A stretch of 12,952 nt of DNA from the NCBI GenBank assembly GCA_002686195.1, contig NZAS01000120.1:1-12952 (forward strand), given 5' to 3'. A program made the position numbers and the translations under genes. This document shows positions 1 through 6,497 of this stretch, in pieces (position 1 is the first letter of the stretch; each line of letters starts with the position of its first letter). The DNA comes from Candidatus Pacearchaeota archaeon (GTDB lineage Archaea > Nanoarchaeota > Nanoarchaeia > Pacearchaeales > GW2011-AR1). The notes under the pieces were generated by a model. The model was not told the DNA's origin, did no database searches, and saw only the letters and a program-made list of their open reading frames with translations.

Positions 1-1200
1 CATCTCAGCATATTCTGTCTTAACATTATCAGGTACAGTAGTCGTTTGTGATGTATTTTTACCTACCAAATTGAATATCTTAGTTAGTAATTTTAACATA
101 TCCAATGCATTAAAATTTGCTTTCAACTCATCAAGCATATCCGTACCACATTCAGCAGGGCCAAGAAACATAGTTTTCTTTGCATTAAATCCACCGAAAA
201 TGGTTGCCCTTAAAAGTGCCAATGAATTGACAGGTGGATTTTCCCGAACAACAACAGAACCACTTTTAGAACTTGGTACATCAACCATCAATGCATCTGG
301 TGGTATTCCAGCTGGAGCCACAAACGGTGAACCAATTGCCCCATGTAAAATTGCACCACCCAATTTAGGATCTGTACTCAAAAATGGTGCTGATACAAAT
401 GCACCAACAGGTGATTCTATTAACACGCCCAAATCTCCTTTGATTCGTACTTGTTGTCCTTCCAATCTCAGAATTCTACCCTTAATATTGACATCGGAAT
501 CGGCAGTTATATTTACACTGCCTTTAGCATAGATATTATTATTCTCAACCGTAATAGAATAATTATCACCCATGACCTTTGCGACTCTATCACCCGTAGA
601 ACCCATAACATCGACTGTACCAGATTTATGTGCTACTGCAATCCTTTCTTTTCCTTCTGTATCATCTATTTCATGTACATGCCCCGATTGACTTTCTTCC
701 ACTCTATTGTAGGGATATTCAGCACCATATTCCAACTCTTTGAGTTCCCATGATTCATTTAATGCCCCTGCAACTGCAATCTTACCCATTGATTCATAAT
801 TATCTACATAGGTATCTGTTTTATCACCCCTTGCTAACCTATTGACATTTACTTCACCAGCTGGTATTTTTGATTTACCCCATTTAGGTTCTGGTGTAAT
901 CGTTGGGTCATCCGATGTCTTATAACCAGCATCAATAATATGTGTCATTATCGGTTGCTGTGCATTCTCACCATCGGCAAAGAACCCCATCACCCACGTA
1001 CCCTCTACAGGGCCAACAGGTGCATCACTTGGTCTACTATTGATAGGCATTGCTGGATAGGCAAAAGGAAGATCTTTTGTCGGAATTTCCGATTTGTCAT
1101 CTGTATGGTATCCAAGTATTCGTACCCTACATCTACCTAACTTTAACGGATCTATCCGATCTTCAACCTTCCCCTTCCACCAGATGAAAGTAGGATTCAT
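1..1200 (-). CDS. gp5: Baseplate hub/tail spike gp5 (OB fold plus beta-helix, no lysozyme), 3' end outside window
   Basis: Read leftward from the ATG at 1200, the frame stays open for 400 codons to the window edge, so the C-terminus is missing. Residues 1 to about 100 look like the gp5/VgrG OB fold: a start with WWKGKVEDR, then GRCRVRILGYH, then a WVMGFFADGE strand and QQPIMTHII. At about 165-235 comes the VgrG/gp5 signature PYNRVEESQSGHVHEIDDTEG, ERIAVAHKSGT and GDNYSITVENN, which in T4 begins the trimeric beta-helix of the cell-puncturing device. T4 gp5 carries a lysozyme domain between these two parts; here the linker is only about 65 residues, so there is no room for it. The ATG overlaps the TGA of the preceding small gene (ATGA), which suggests translational coupling. 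Its expected partner is gp27, encoded two genes upstream on the same strand. The identification is by family motifs; the lysozyme absence is seen directly for the first 400 residues only. Confidence 0.88.
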   Translation of the reverse strand, partial: MNPTFIWWKGKVEDRIDPLKLGRCRVRILGYHTDDKSEIPTKDLPFAYPAMPINSRPSDAPVGPVEGTWVMGFFADGENAQQPIMTHIIDAGYKTSDDPTITPEPKWGKSKIPAGEVNVNRLARGDKTDTYVDNYESMGKIAVAGALNESWELKELEYGAEYPYNRVEESQSGHVHEIDDTEGKERIAVAHKSGTVDVMGSTGDRVAKVMGDNYSITVENNNIYAKGSVNITADSDVNIKGRILRLEGQQVRIKGDLGVLIESPVGAFVSAPFLSTDPKLGGAILHGAIGSPFVAPAGIPPDALMVDVPSSKSGSVVVRENPPVNSLALLRATIFGGFNAKKTMFLGPAECGTDMLDELKANFNALDMLKLLTKIFNLVGKNTSQTTTVPDNVKTEYAEM

Positions 1201-1355
1201 TTACTATTCTTTTTACCTTTTTTTCTATTGGATATGTAACCTGTTGTAGATAACTTTTTACGACGATCATAATTTTTATAATCGGCATGATCCTTCAAAT
1301 GTGGATATTTCTTGTCGAATTCCTTTGCCGTTAGTGTTTTTTTAGTTTTGCCCAC
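1197..1355 (-). CDS. Small basic protein (52 aa), GTG start
   Basis: I do not recognise this protein. It is very basic (many Lys and Arg), has no Cys and no hydrophobic segment, and reads roughly KTKKTLTAKEFDKKYPHLK then DYKNYDRRKK and a Lys/Asn-rich end. An ATG exists 42 nt further upstream (1397), but its AAAGG sits directly against the ATG. The GTG at 1353-1355 has a strong Shine-Dalgarno (GGGGAG at 1365-1370, 9-nt spacing), so I chose GTG. It overlaps the last codons of the P-loop gene by 14 nt, and its TGA overlaps the gp5 ATG, so it sits as a coupling cistron between the two. It is in the +1 frame relative to the P-loop gene and I see no slippery site before that gene's stop, so a separate protein is more likely than a frameshift tail. 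A role as DNA/RNA-binding or gp5-accessory protein would be a guess. Confidence 0.6.
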   Translation of the reverse strand: MGKTKKTLTAKEFDKKYPHLKDHADYKNYDRRKKLSTTGYISNRKKGKKNSK

Positions 1356-2406
1356 GTTGCCAATCTCCCCTTGTTGTTTCCATGTCACCAATATCATCCT
1401 TTGGGTAATCCATACCTACCACTTTCGGTGGATTGCTCCACAACCCCTTGGTGGCATCACTTCTTGGTACATTATCCTTAATCCAATCCAATACTTGTTG
1501 ATTAACTTCACCTTGATCGTTCCAACCCTTACCTTCTGGTTTCAGAGTCAGATAAGTAAAGTCTTTAATCACAGTTTTACCACCCGATGTTTTAATTTTA
1601 TTACCTTTCGAGTCTGTCCAAAATATGGTATTCTCACGATTTGCCAGAATAACATGAACTCCACCACCCAAGTTTGGAACACCTTTACTTTTGATTAGAC
1701 CATACATGGTATTTGCAGCTCCTTCATGAGTTTGCAAAAGTATATCATCAGGTACAACCCGTTCACGTTCTGCATTTGCTTTAACCGCAACATGGTAGTT
1801 GGCCAATACCCATACCAAATGAATATTCCTTGCTTCATATCCCACACTTGTAAGTTTAGGTATAACTTCTGTAATATCTTCGGTTTCTTTGAGTGTGATG
1901 TCAAAAAGAATATTGGGCAAATGATTTTTGTTAAGATCTTGCAATAGTAACTTCAAACTCTTATCTTTAACACCAATCTTTTTAACTGCCATATGCAACG
2001 CAAAAACATGTTCTGGGTTTTTCAAATCCAAGTCACCTAACAACCTACCTTTTTTATCCATGTATTTTGGATTTATATTCCCTTCCCAATCAGTCGAATC
2101 TTTTTGAATCCTAGAAATAGCCATAAATGCTTTTTTCCATTCATCAACATCCCTGATCTTAAATTTATCACCTTCCATAAAATTCTTAGAGGCAAATCCC
2201 TTACCAGAACCAGCACCACCAGCGAGAAAGACTGCTTGACCGTACTTTTTACCCTGATTGAACAAAATCTGCCTTTCATCAATCTGTTGCTGATTGCCAT
2301 TCATATTGGCAATCACCAAATCTAATGTTTTCTGAAAATGTGGTGAAGTGTTAGTCAACACTCCCGTTGATGCTTCCACCAACTTTGAAAATTCTTTTGA
2401 TAGCAT
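1342..2406 (-). CDS. P-loop kinase/zeta-toxin-like protein in the baseplate cluster
   Basis: 354 aa. A Walker A loop GGAGSGKG lies at about residues 63-70, preceded by the hydrophobic strand QAVFLA and followed by a helix. A DVDEW motif (about 85-89) and a strand NILFDIT (about 164-170) could supply acidic groups. The segment HLVWVLANYHVAVKANAERERVVPDDILLQTHE (split here: HLVWVLANYHVAV, then ANAERERVVPDD) resembles the Arg-containing lid region of zeta-toxin and small-molecule kinases. A nucleotide- or sugar-nucleotide kinase fold is therefore likely; the substrate cannot be told. The start has a good SD (AGGAG, 6-nt spacing), which overlaps the TAG of gp27. It lies between the two hub genes gp27 and gp5, so it is co-expressed with the baseplate late in infection. 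It could be a virion or assembly factor, a DNA-packaging-time modifier, or a host-directed kinase. The fold assignment is firm, the function open. Confidence 0.75.
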   Translation of the reverse strand: MLSKEFSKLVEASTGVLTNTSPHFQKTLDLVIANMNGNQQQIDERQILFNQGKKYGQAVFLAGGAGSGKGFASKNFMEGDKFKIRDVDEWKKAFMAISRIQKDSTDWEGNINPKYMDKKGRLLGDLDLKNPEHVFALHMAVKKIGVKDKSLKLLLQDLNKNHLPNILFDITLKETEDITEVIPKLTSVGYEARNIHLVWVLANYHVAVKANAERERVVPDDILLQTHEGAANTMYGLIKSKGVPNLGGGVHVILANRENTIFWTDSKGNKIKTSGGKTVIKDFTYLTLKPEGKGWNDQGEVNQQVLDWIKDNVPRSDATKGLWSNPPKVVGMDYPKDDIGDMETTRGDWQRGQN

Positions 2407-2415
2407 ATTAATCTC

Positions 2416-2808
2416 CTATTCTGTTGGTAATGAACTAAAATATGAATCTTTGACAACTTCCATCACCATTAAATGGCTGGCACTGTCTATTTTATGTCGT
2501 AACGCTGTAACCAAATATCTTCCATTATATAATTTATCCATTGGAACCGTACCATCTACATGTGTTTCAACTGATGGTAATTCTAAATCCAATACATCCC
2601 CAACCTTTCTGGTAGTATCACCTGATATGGTAATATTTAGTTTGATGTTATTTAATTGTTGCATCTGTGAAATTCTATTCTGTAATGTCTTTTCATAGTA
2701 TACGTTGGAATCATCAAACCTACTAACCAATGTTTGCTTACTCAATGGACTAGTTGTTAATTCATCAGCAGTTTCATGTACCATCATACTCGAACCCTGC
2801 CCACTCAT
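2416..2808 (-). CDS. gp27: C-terminal part of gp27-like baseplate hub, separated by an in-frame TGA
   Basis: This 130-aa open frame begins at ATG 2808 and is in exactly the same frame as the 300-aa ORF ending at TGA 2821-2823; only four codons (D-T-Q-N) lie between. The content is the usual C-terminal domain of T4-like hub proteins: a helix YYEKTLQNRISQMQQLN, a strand pair LNITISGDTTRKVGDVLDLELPS, and the closing GRYLVTALRHKIDS plus LMVMEVVKDS. The joined product would be 435 residues. No proper Shine-Dalgarno precedes the ATG (the nearest GGAG is 19 nt away), so independent translation at a useful level is doubtful. Readthrough, a recent nonsense mutation in this strain, or a sequence error are the alternatives. 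Confidence 0.75.
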   Translation of the reverse strand: MSGQGSSMMVHETADELTTSPLSKQTLVSRFDDSNVYYEKTLQNRISQMQQLNNIKLNITISGDTTRKVGDVLDLELPSVETHVDGTVPMDKLYNGRYLVTALRHKIDSASHLMVMEVVKDSYFSSLPTE

Positions 2809-2820
2809 ATTTTGAGTATC

Positions 2821-3723
2821 TCATAATCTCCAGTTGTTTGTTTTCTCGTTATCCTCTACGTGTGTCATCTTAGAATACTCTTTACCATAATCATAATCCA
2901 ACGTTTCTGTTTTACGATTTATCATATCATGAATGACCAACCGATTAGCATACATTCCATTTGGTATATTTGCCACCATATCAAACGAATTAACTATCTC
3001 TATTCTATTCACAGTTCTATACTGTTCTTCATCTGGATTTCCATCGGTAACATCTGTTGGTTTTCGTCTATAGATACCTACACTTTCTTCCTCTGACAAT
3101 GATTCTAACGACCTAAAATGAAATCCATCTCTAGTTTCATAAAACAGATAATTAGCCCCATCTCTATGTTCTGCCATAGATCTCTTTGCTAACCAATTCA
3201 TAGCATCAAAGGGTTTCCAATTGGGTATTACTATATCATAAACATTTTGTGTTTCTTCAATATCAAACTTCTTATTCGATTCCAAGTCTGTTCTAAATAT
3301 CTTTTCGGCAATAGTTGATGTAGTACTTTTTGGAAATGACCGACTAACTGCACCCTTTAAATTCATAAAAAATTCATCAGATAGCAAATGTATAGCATAC
3401 CTTCTCATACCTATATTCGGGCTATTGACATCTGTAACTTTATAAATCCTAAATTTCTTTGTTTGCACCCTTTCTATATTGGGTGTTCCCATAGTTATAT
3501 GCACTTCTTCATGCCCAACAATCGGAAAATTGGCAATCAGATTGGCAGTATCACCAATACTCATATTCCCCGTTAAAGTATTGGTAAATATATCCTCAAA
3601 CAAATTAAAAGAATCCACCATGTTGGTAATATCCATAGTTCGATCTACGCTTACCGACTTCAACATTATCTCATTGAGTATTATCCTACCACCAACAATG
3701 GTATCTGGCCTAATACTACGCAT
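2821..3723 (-). CDS. gp27: Baseplate hub gp27-like, N-terminal 300 residues, ends at premature TGA
   Basis: T4 gp27 forms a trimeric ring joining the gp5 spike to the tail tube. Here residues 10-80 carry the typical start of marine T4-like hub proteins: GGRIILNEIMLKSVSVDR, then FNLFEDIFTNTLTGNMSIGD, NLIANFPIVGHEEVHI and TMGTP. Residues 165-215 (IPNWKPFDAMNWLAKRSMAE then YLFYETRDGFHFRSLESL) match the second tube-like domain. The ORF stops after NNWRL at a TGA where related proteins should continue; the continuation exists in frame at 2416-2820. The start has a good SD (GAGGA, 8-nt spacing) and overlaps the gp53 stop by 8 nt. The hub assignment is strong from motifs and from gp53/gp5 neighbours. 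Confidence 0.85.
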   Translation of the reverse strand: MRSIRPDTIVGGRIILNEIMLKSVSVDRTMDITNMVDSFNLFEDIFTNTLTGNMSIGDTANLIANFPIVGHEEVHITMGTPNIERVQTKKFRIYKVTDVNSPNIGMRRYAIHLLSDEFFMNLKGAVSRSFPKSTTSTIAEKIFRTDLESNKKFDIEETQNVYDIVIPNWKPFDAMNWLAKRSMAEHRDGANYLFYETRDGFHFRSLESLSEEESVGIYRRKPTDVTDGNPDEEQYRTVNRIEIVNSFDMVANIPNGMYANRLVIHDMINRKTETLDYDYGKEYSKMTHVEDNEKTNNWRL

Positions 3724-4498
3724 CCATCAATTCCTCAAAATTCTGTTCAAATTGTTGTATATATCGTCCTTCCAACATCATGATTTCCCGATTCTTTTCG
3801 TTTTCATTGTTCTCAAATGTTTCATTTGTTATTGCAGATGCACCTGTATGTGAACGCCCAACAATAATACCATCATCACTTTCATAATGATGGACACCAA
3901 GTCTTTCTGTAGTAATCCCTGCAACCTTACCTACTGCCCCACTATCATCACCCTTCACATAAGAACCAGAATATTGATCTGCATCATCAAAACTGCCACT
4001 GGTCAACTTATAGGTCACTTGAATCAAAGTAGCATCAAAATCCACCACAGTTCCTGTACCATCCAACAACGTTCCATCTGCTTGATATTCCTTTATAACT
4101 TCACCCCTAACAAAAAACCTCTTTGCTAATGGATCAACTGCACCATACGTAGTATCAGAATGATGTGTGGAATCTAATAGTAAAATCTTATCTGGATATT
4201 TCAAATCTATAAATTCATTCAACACACGTTCTTCCATCACCCAATCATGATACGGATCAGTAACAGTGTTCATATGCAACAAAACCCAATGTGAGAGTAT
4301 GTCACCATAGGCAGAATATGCCAAATGTTCTGGTCGTTCACTGGCAGATAAAATATTCTTGTAGTAGGATGGTAATAGTTTCTTAAAGTCACCACGAATT
4401 CCAACTCGTTTCAAAAGATCAGTGACTTCCCTGATCTTATTATCCTTACCTATGTCATAACTAACTTTCGGAAATGTATCAAAATAGTCTATTGCCAT
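3716..4498 (-). CDS. gp53: Baseplate wedge subunit gp53
   Basis: 260 aa. The N-terminus MAIDYFDTFPKVSYD, then VTDLLKRVGIRGDFK, is the standard opening of gp53, followed by SERPEHLAYSAYGDILSHWVLLHMN and DPYHDWVM, the most conserved block of the family. gp53 staples neighbouring wedges (gp6/gp7 region) and lets six wedges join around the hub. After about residue 110 the protein contains an inserted-looking Asp/Ser/Gly-rich region (about 125-215, with GSFDDADQYSGSYVKGDDS) before a C-terminal helix ENNENEKNREIMMLEGRYIQQF. The SD is AGGAG with 5-nt spacing. It lies between gp48 and gp27 in one leftward operon, consistent with baseplate assembly. Confidence 0.9.
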   Translation of the reverse strand: MAIDYFDTFPKVSYDIGKDNKIREVTDLLKRVGIRGDFKKLLPSYYKNILSASERPEHLAYSAYGDILSHWVLLHMNTVTDPYHDWVMEERVLNEFIDLKYPDKILLLDSTHHSDTTYGAVDPLAKRFFVRGEVIKEYQADGTLLDGTGTVVDFDATLIQVTYKLTSGSFDDADQYSGSYVKGDDSGAVGKVAGITTERLGVHHYESDDGIIVGRSHTGASAITNETFENNENEKNREIMMLEGRYIQQFEQNFEELMDA

Positions 4499-4516
4499 GA
4501 TTTCTCCTAATAGTAA

Positions 4517-5440
4517 TTACCATTTTGGTTGAGTTTCATTTAAAATACTCTTTCTCGTAACATATTCCATTTCTCTAAAGGAAAGAGATATTTCAATATC
4601 AACTGGTGCTAAATTGGTATGATATGATGGTGTATTTGATGCAAAATGTTTCACTTCTACCTTTCCCAAAACACATCTCTTTAATGATGGCAACCATTCA
4701 GATTCTCTAACATGTGCCGATTCTGAACTCCCATGAAAAAACCTTATTCTCCAAGATGCTGGATATGTGTATGATATTCCTGTCAAAGAAATATCAGGTG
4801 AAGAATAATATCTAAGAATTTTGATAATTTTATTAATACTATAAGTTTCCTCTTGACTAAAGGCAACTAATTTATGAGTAAACTCAAAAGATCTATAATC
4901 CACCCCTTGGAAAAACTGAGACTCAAATGGACGAACTGCATGACCTCTCTGCCTCTGGAAAGATTTATTTATTGCTTCCCCGTCTATAACACCTAAAGTA
5001 ACTGCTCCCAATGCCTCACCAGCAAGTTCTTGTGCCTTTTTAGCCGCAGTACCACCTATTGCCTTAGCAAATCCTAATTGACCTGTTTTAGCAAAAAGAT
5101 CTTCTTCTGCTTCCCATTTTGCCGTTACTGAATCGGTTAAGTCACGTGGCATGTGCAAATTAATCTGTAATGGGTTTTTCCCATCCCCTGCCTGTGATTT
5201 CCCATGCTCATATGGCATATAACTAACATATCCCAAAGGATCGGTAGTAATACCAGAAGGATAAGTTTGAGCCCCCTTCAATGTTATAACACTATTGTCT
5301 CTGGGATAGCCCTCTCTGGTGGTATCCGTACTCCTACCAGAACCAAATTTCATGGCAGCGTCTAATACTTCGGGTGCTTTCCCTATTGCCGTTGCTCCCA
5401 ATTCTATTACCCCTTTTTTTAAATTTTCTGCATCAGTCAT
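4517..5440 (-). CDS. gp48: Baseplate tail-tube cap gp48
   Basis: 307 aa. The C-terminal half has the gp48 pattern, as I recall it from T4: a strand DYRSFEFTHKLVAFSQEET followed by helix INKIIKILRYYSSP, then YTYPASWRIRFF, LPSLKRCVLGKVEVKHF, and the closing strand-helix LAPVDIEISLSFREMEYVTRKSI. The N-terminal half is Gly/Ala-rich (EALGAVTLGV) with the segment DPLGYVSYMPYEHGKS. gp48 polymerises on top of the hub-wedge plate and, with gp54, starts tail-tube growth. It is the first gene of the leftward operon, 15 nt downstream of the predicted late transcription start, with a strong SD (AAGGGGGA) filling almost the whole leader. gp54 is a distant homologue of gp48, so a swap of names is possible but less likely. 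Confidence 0.85.
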   Translation of the reverse strand: MTDAENLKKGVIELGATAIGKAPEVLDAAMKFGSGRSTDTTREGYPRDNSVITLKGAQTYPSGITTDPLGYVSYMPYEHGKSQAGDGKNPLQINLHMPRDLTDSVTAKWEAEEDLFAKTGQLGFAKAIGGTAAKKAQELAGEALGAVTLGVIDGEAINKSFQRQRGHAVRPFESQFFQGVDYRSFEFTHKLVAFSQEETYSINKIIKILRYYSSPDISLTGISYTYPASWRIRFFHGSSESAHVRESEWLPSLKRCVLGKVEVKHFASNTPSYHTNLAPVDIEISLSFREMEYVTRKSILNETQPKW

Positions 5441-5460
5441 TGCACTATCCCCCTTTATTC

Positions 5461-5468
5461 TATTTATA
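5461..5468 (-). promoter_or_regulatory. T4-type late promoter for the gp48-gp53-gp27-gp5 operon
   Basis: A perfect TATAAATA on the minus strand. In T4 this octamer occupies -13 to -6, which puts the start at about 5455 and gives a leader of about 15 nt consisting mainly of the AAGGGGGA ribosome site of gp48. It is transcribed by host polymerase carrying the phage late sigma (gp55) in T4; those genes are not in the window. Confidence 0.85.
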
Positions 5469-5481
5469 AGTATCGTGAACT

Positions 5482-5489
5482 TATAAATA
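5482..5489 (+). promoter_or_regulatory. T4-type late promoter for gp4, predicted leaderless mRNA
   Basis: A perfect TATAAATA on the plus strand, 13 bp from the divergent one. The T4 rule (+1 is 6 nt after the last A) puts the first transcribed base at 5495, which is the A of the gp4 ATG. No Shine-Dalgarno lies upstream of that ATG, consistent with a leaderless message. Confidence 0.85.
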
Positions 5490-5494
5490 CATTT

Positions 5495-5935
5495 ATGGCA
5501 TATAGTGGAAAATACCCCGTTATCAACAGAGATAAGTATCTCGGAAATCCTAATAAAGTAACATATCGTTCTTTATGGGAAAAGGATTTCATGATGTACT
5601 GTGATCGGAATAAAAATGTGCTAAATTGGTGTAGTGAAAATCCTGTCATTAAATACTTTTGCCCCACTGACAGAAAATGGCACAGATATTTTCCAGATTT
5701 CTACATGAAAATTAAACAATCGGATGGGAACATAAAAGAATTCATCATTGAAGTGAAACCAAAACGTCAAACCAGACCACCGAAAAAAGGCAAAAGCAGA
5801 CGTAACTATTTATACGAGCAATTTGCATGGACAAAGAATCAAGCAAAATGGGAAGCCGCAACACGATATTGTGAAAAACGAAAATGGGAATTCAAAATAA
5901 TAACCGAGAAAGAACTCAAAATAGGTTATAAATAG
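5495..5935 (+). CDS. gp4: Head completion protein gp4 (TnsA-like nuclease fold)
   Basis: 146 aa, close to T4 gp4 (about 150 aa). The start MAYSGKYPVINRDKYLGNP then VTYRSLWEKDFMMYCDRN is typical of the family, which seals the filled head before tail joining. It has the TnsA/PD-(D/E)xK arrangement: Glu30 in SLWEK, Asp68 in HRYFPDFY, and Glu86-Val-Lys88 in FIIEVKPK, followed by a basic stretch (about 89-104) and NQAKWEAATRYCEKRKWEF near the end. All three acidic positions and the Lys of a metal-dependent nuclease are therefore present, although nuclease activity is not established for this protein here. It is the first gene of the rightward late operon; the TATAAATA for the next gene lies over its last codons and stop. 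Confidence 0.88.
   Translation: MAYSGKYPVINRDKYLGNPNKVTYRSLWEKDFMMYCDRNKNVLNWCSENPVIKYFCPTDRKWHRYFPDFYMKIKQSDGNIKEFIIEVKPKRQTRPPKKGKSRRNYLYEQFAWTKNQAKWEAATRYCEKRKWEFKIITEKELKIGYK
5927..5934 (+). promoter_or_regulatory. T4-type late promoter inside gp4 end, second predicted leaderless start
   Basis: A perfect TATAAATA made from the last codons and stop of gp4. The predicted +1 is 5940, again exactly the A of the next gene's ATG. The 5-nt gap between octamer and ATG is the same as at 5482-5495, and again there is no Shine-Dalgarno. Confidence 0.82.
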
Positions 5936-5939
5936 TCAT

Positions 5940-6497
5940 ATGGCAACTATATTTGACAATTTAAAACAAGCTGGACAAAATGCAATTGCATGGTTAAGGC
6001 AGAATGCCGCCAAACTAAGTTCAGTCACACCAACAGAGTTAATGCGTGATGCCGACAACAAAACCAATAATATGCAGATGGGAAAAATGTATATGTTTCA
6101 TTATGATCCCAAACACAAAACCAAATTACCCTATTATGATACATTTCCATTGGTCATTCCCATCGAAAAGTATTCCGATGGATTTCTCGGTTTGAACATG
6201 CACTACCTTGCCCCAAAACTAAGATTAAATCTGTTGGAAGGTCTAATGACAATTACTAATAATAAATCTATGAATGAAAATACCCGAATGATGGTTACAT
6301 ACAACATGCTGAACTCCACCAAGAAACACAGATATTTCAAACCAACACTGAAACGGTATTTGGCAACTCACGTTCAAAGTCAATTCCTCAACATCAAAGC
6401 AGATGAATGGGAAACAGCAATTTTCTTACCAGTTGAACAATTTGTCAAGAAAAACAAAAAGGCAGTATGGAAACTCTCAGAGGAATTACTATCATGA
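5940..6497 (+). CDS. Conserved T4-like structural protein next to gp4 (possibly DNA end protector gp2)
   Basis: 185 aa. The N-terminal 40 residues are an Ala/Gln/Asn-rich helix. The core begins MQMGKMYMFHYDPKHKTKLP then YYDTFPLVIPIEKYSDGFLG and LNMHYLAPKLRLNLLEGL, a block I recognise from many marine T4-like phages, and ends with FKPTLKRYLATHVQS, ADEWETAIFLPVEQF and a Lys-rich stretch. In T4, gene 2 (whose product protects DNA ends and sits at the head neck) neighbours gene 4, so gp2 is a reasonable guess; I could not confirm it by sequence. The stop TGA overlaps the ATG of the next gene (ATGA). Its own promoter is predicted to give a leaderless mRNA. Confidence 0.7.
   Translation: MATIFDNLKQAGQNAIAWLRQNAAKLSSVTPTELMRDADNKTNNMQMGKMYMFHYDPKHKTKLPYYDTFPLVIPIEKYSDGFLGLNMHYLAPKLRLNLLEGLMTITNNKSMNENTRMMVTYNMLNSTKKHRYFKPTLKRYLATHVQSQFLNIKADEWETAIFLPVEQFVKKNKKAVWKLSEELLS

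Noticed and set aside
71..753. Open frames on the plus strand opposite gp5
   Set aside because: The minus frame is unbroken for 400 codons with gp5 motifs; the plus frames have no family features.
1342..1397. Frameshift joining the P-loop protein to the small basic ORF
   Set aside because: It would need +1 shifting, with no slippery or rare-codon site before the stop, while a good ribosome site serves the GTG start.
2803..2817. Small hairpin (ACTCA/TGAGT) just after the gp27 TGA as a readthrough element
   Set aside because: Only five base pairs, mostly A-T, too weak to claim as a recoding signal.
2821..2823. TGA reassigned to an amino acid genome-wide
   Set aside because: TGA is a plausible real stop in the 185-aa gene (6495-6497, ATGA overlap), in the small gene at 1197 and in gp59; reading through 6495 gives a short tail overlapping the tube gene.
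6467..6493. Earlier ATG (6467) for the tube-junction gene
   Set aside because: It adds nine residues inside the previous gene; the ATG at 6494 has the SD and the ATGA overlap.
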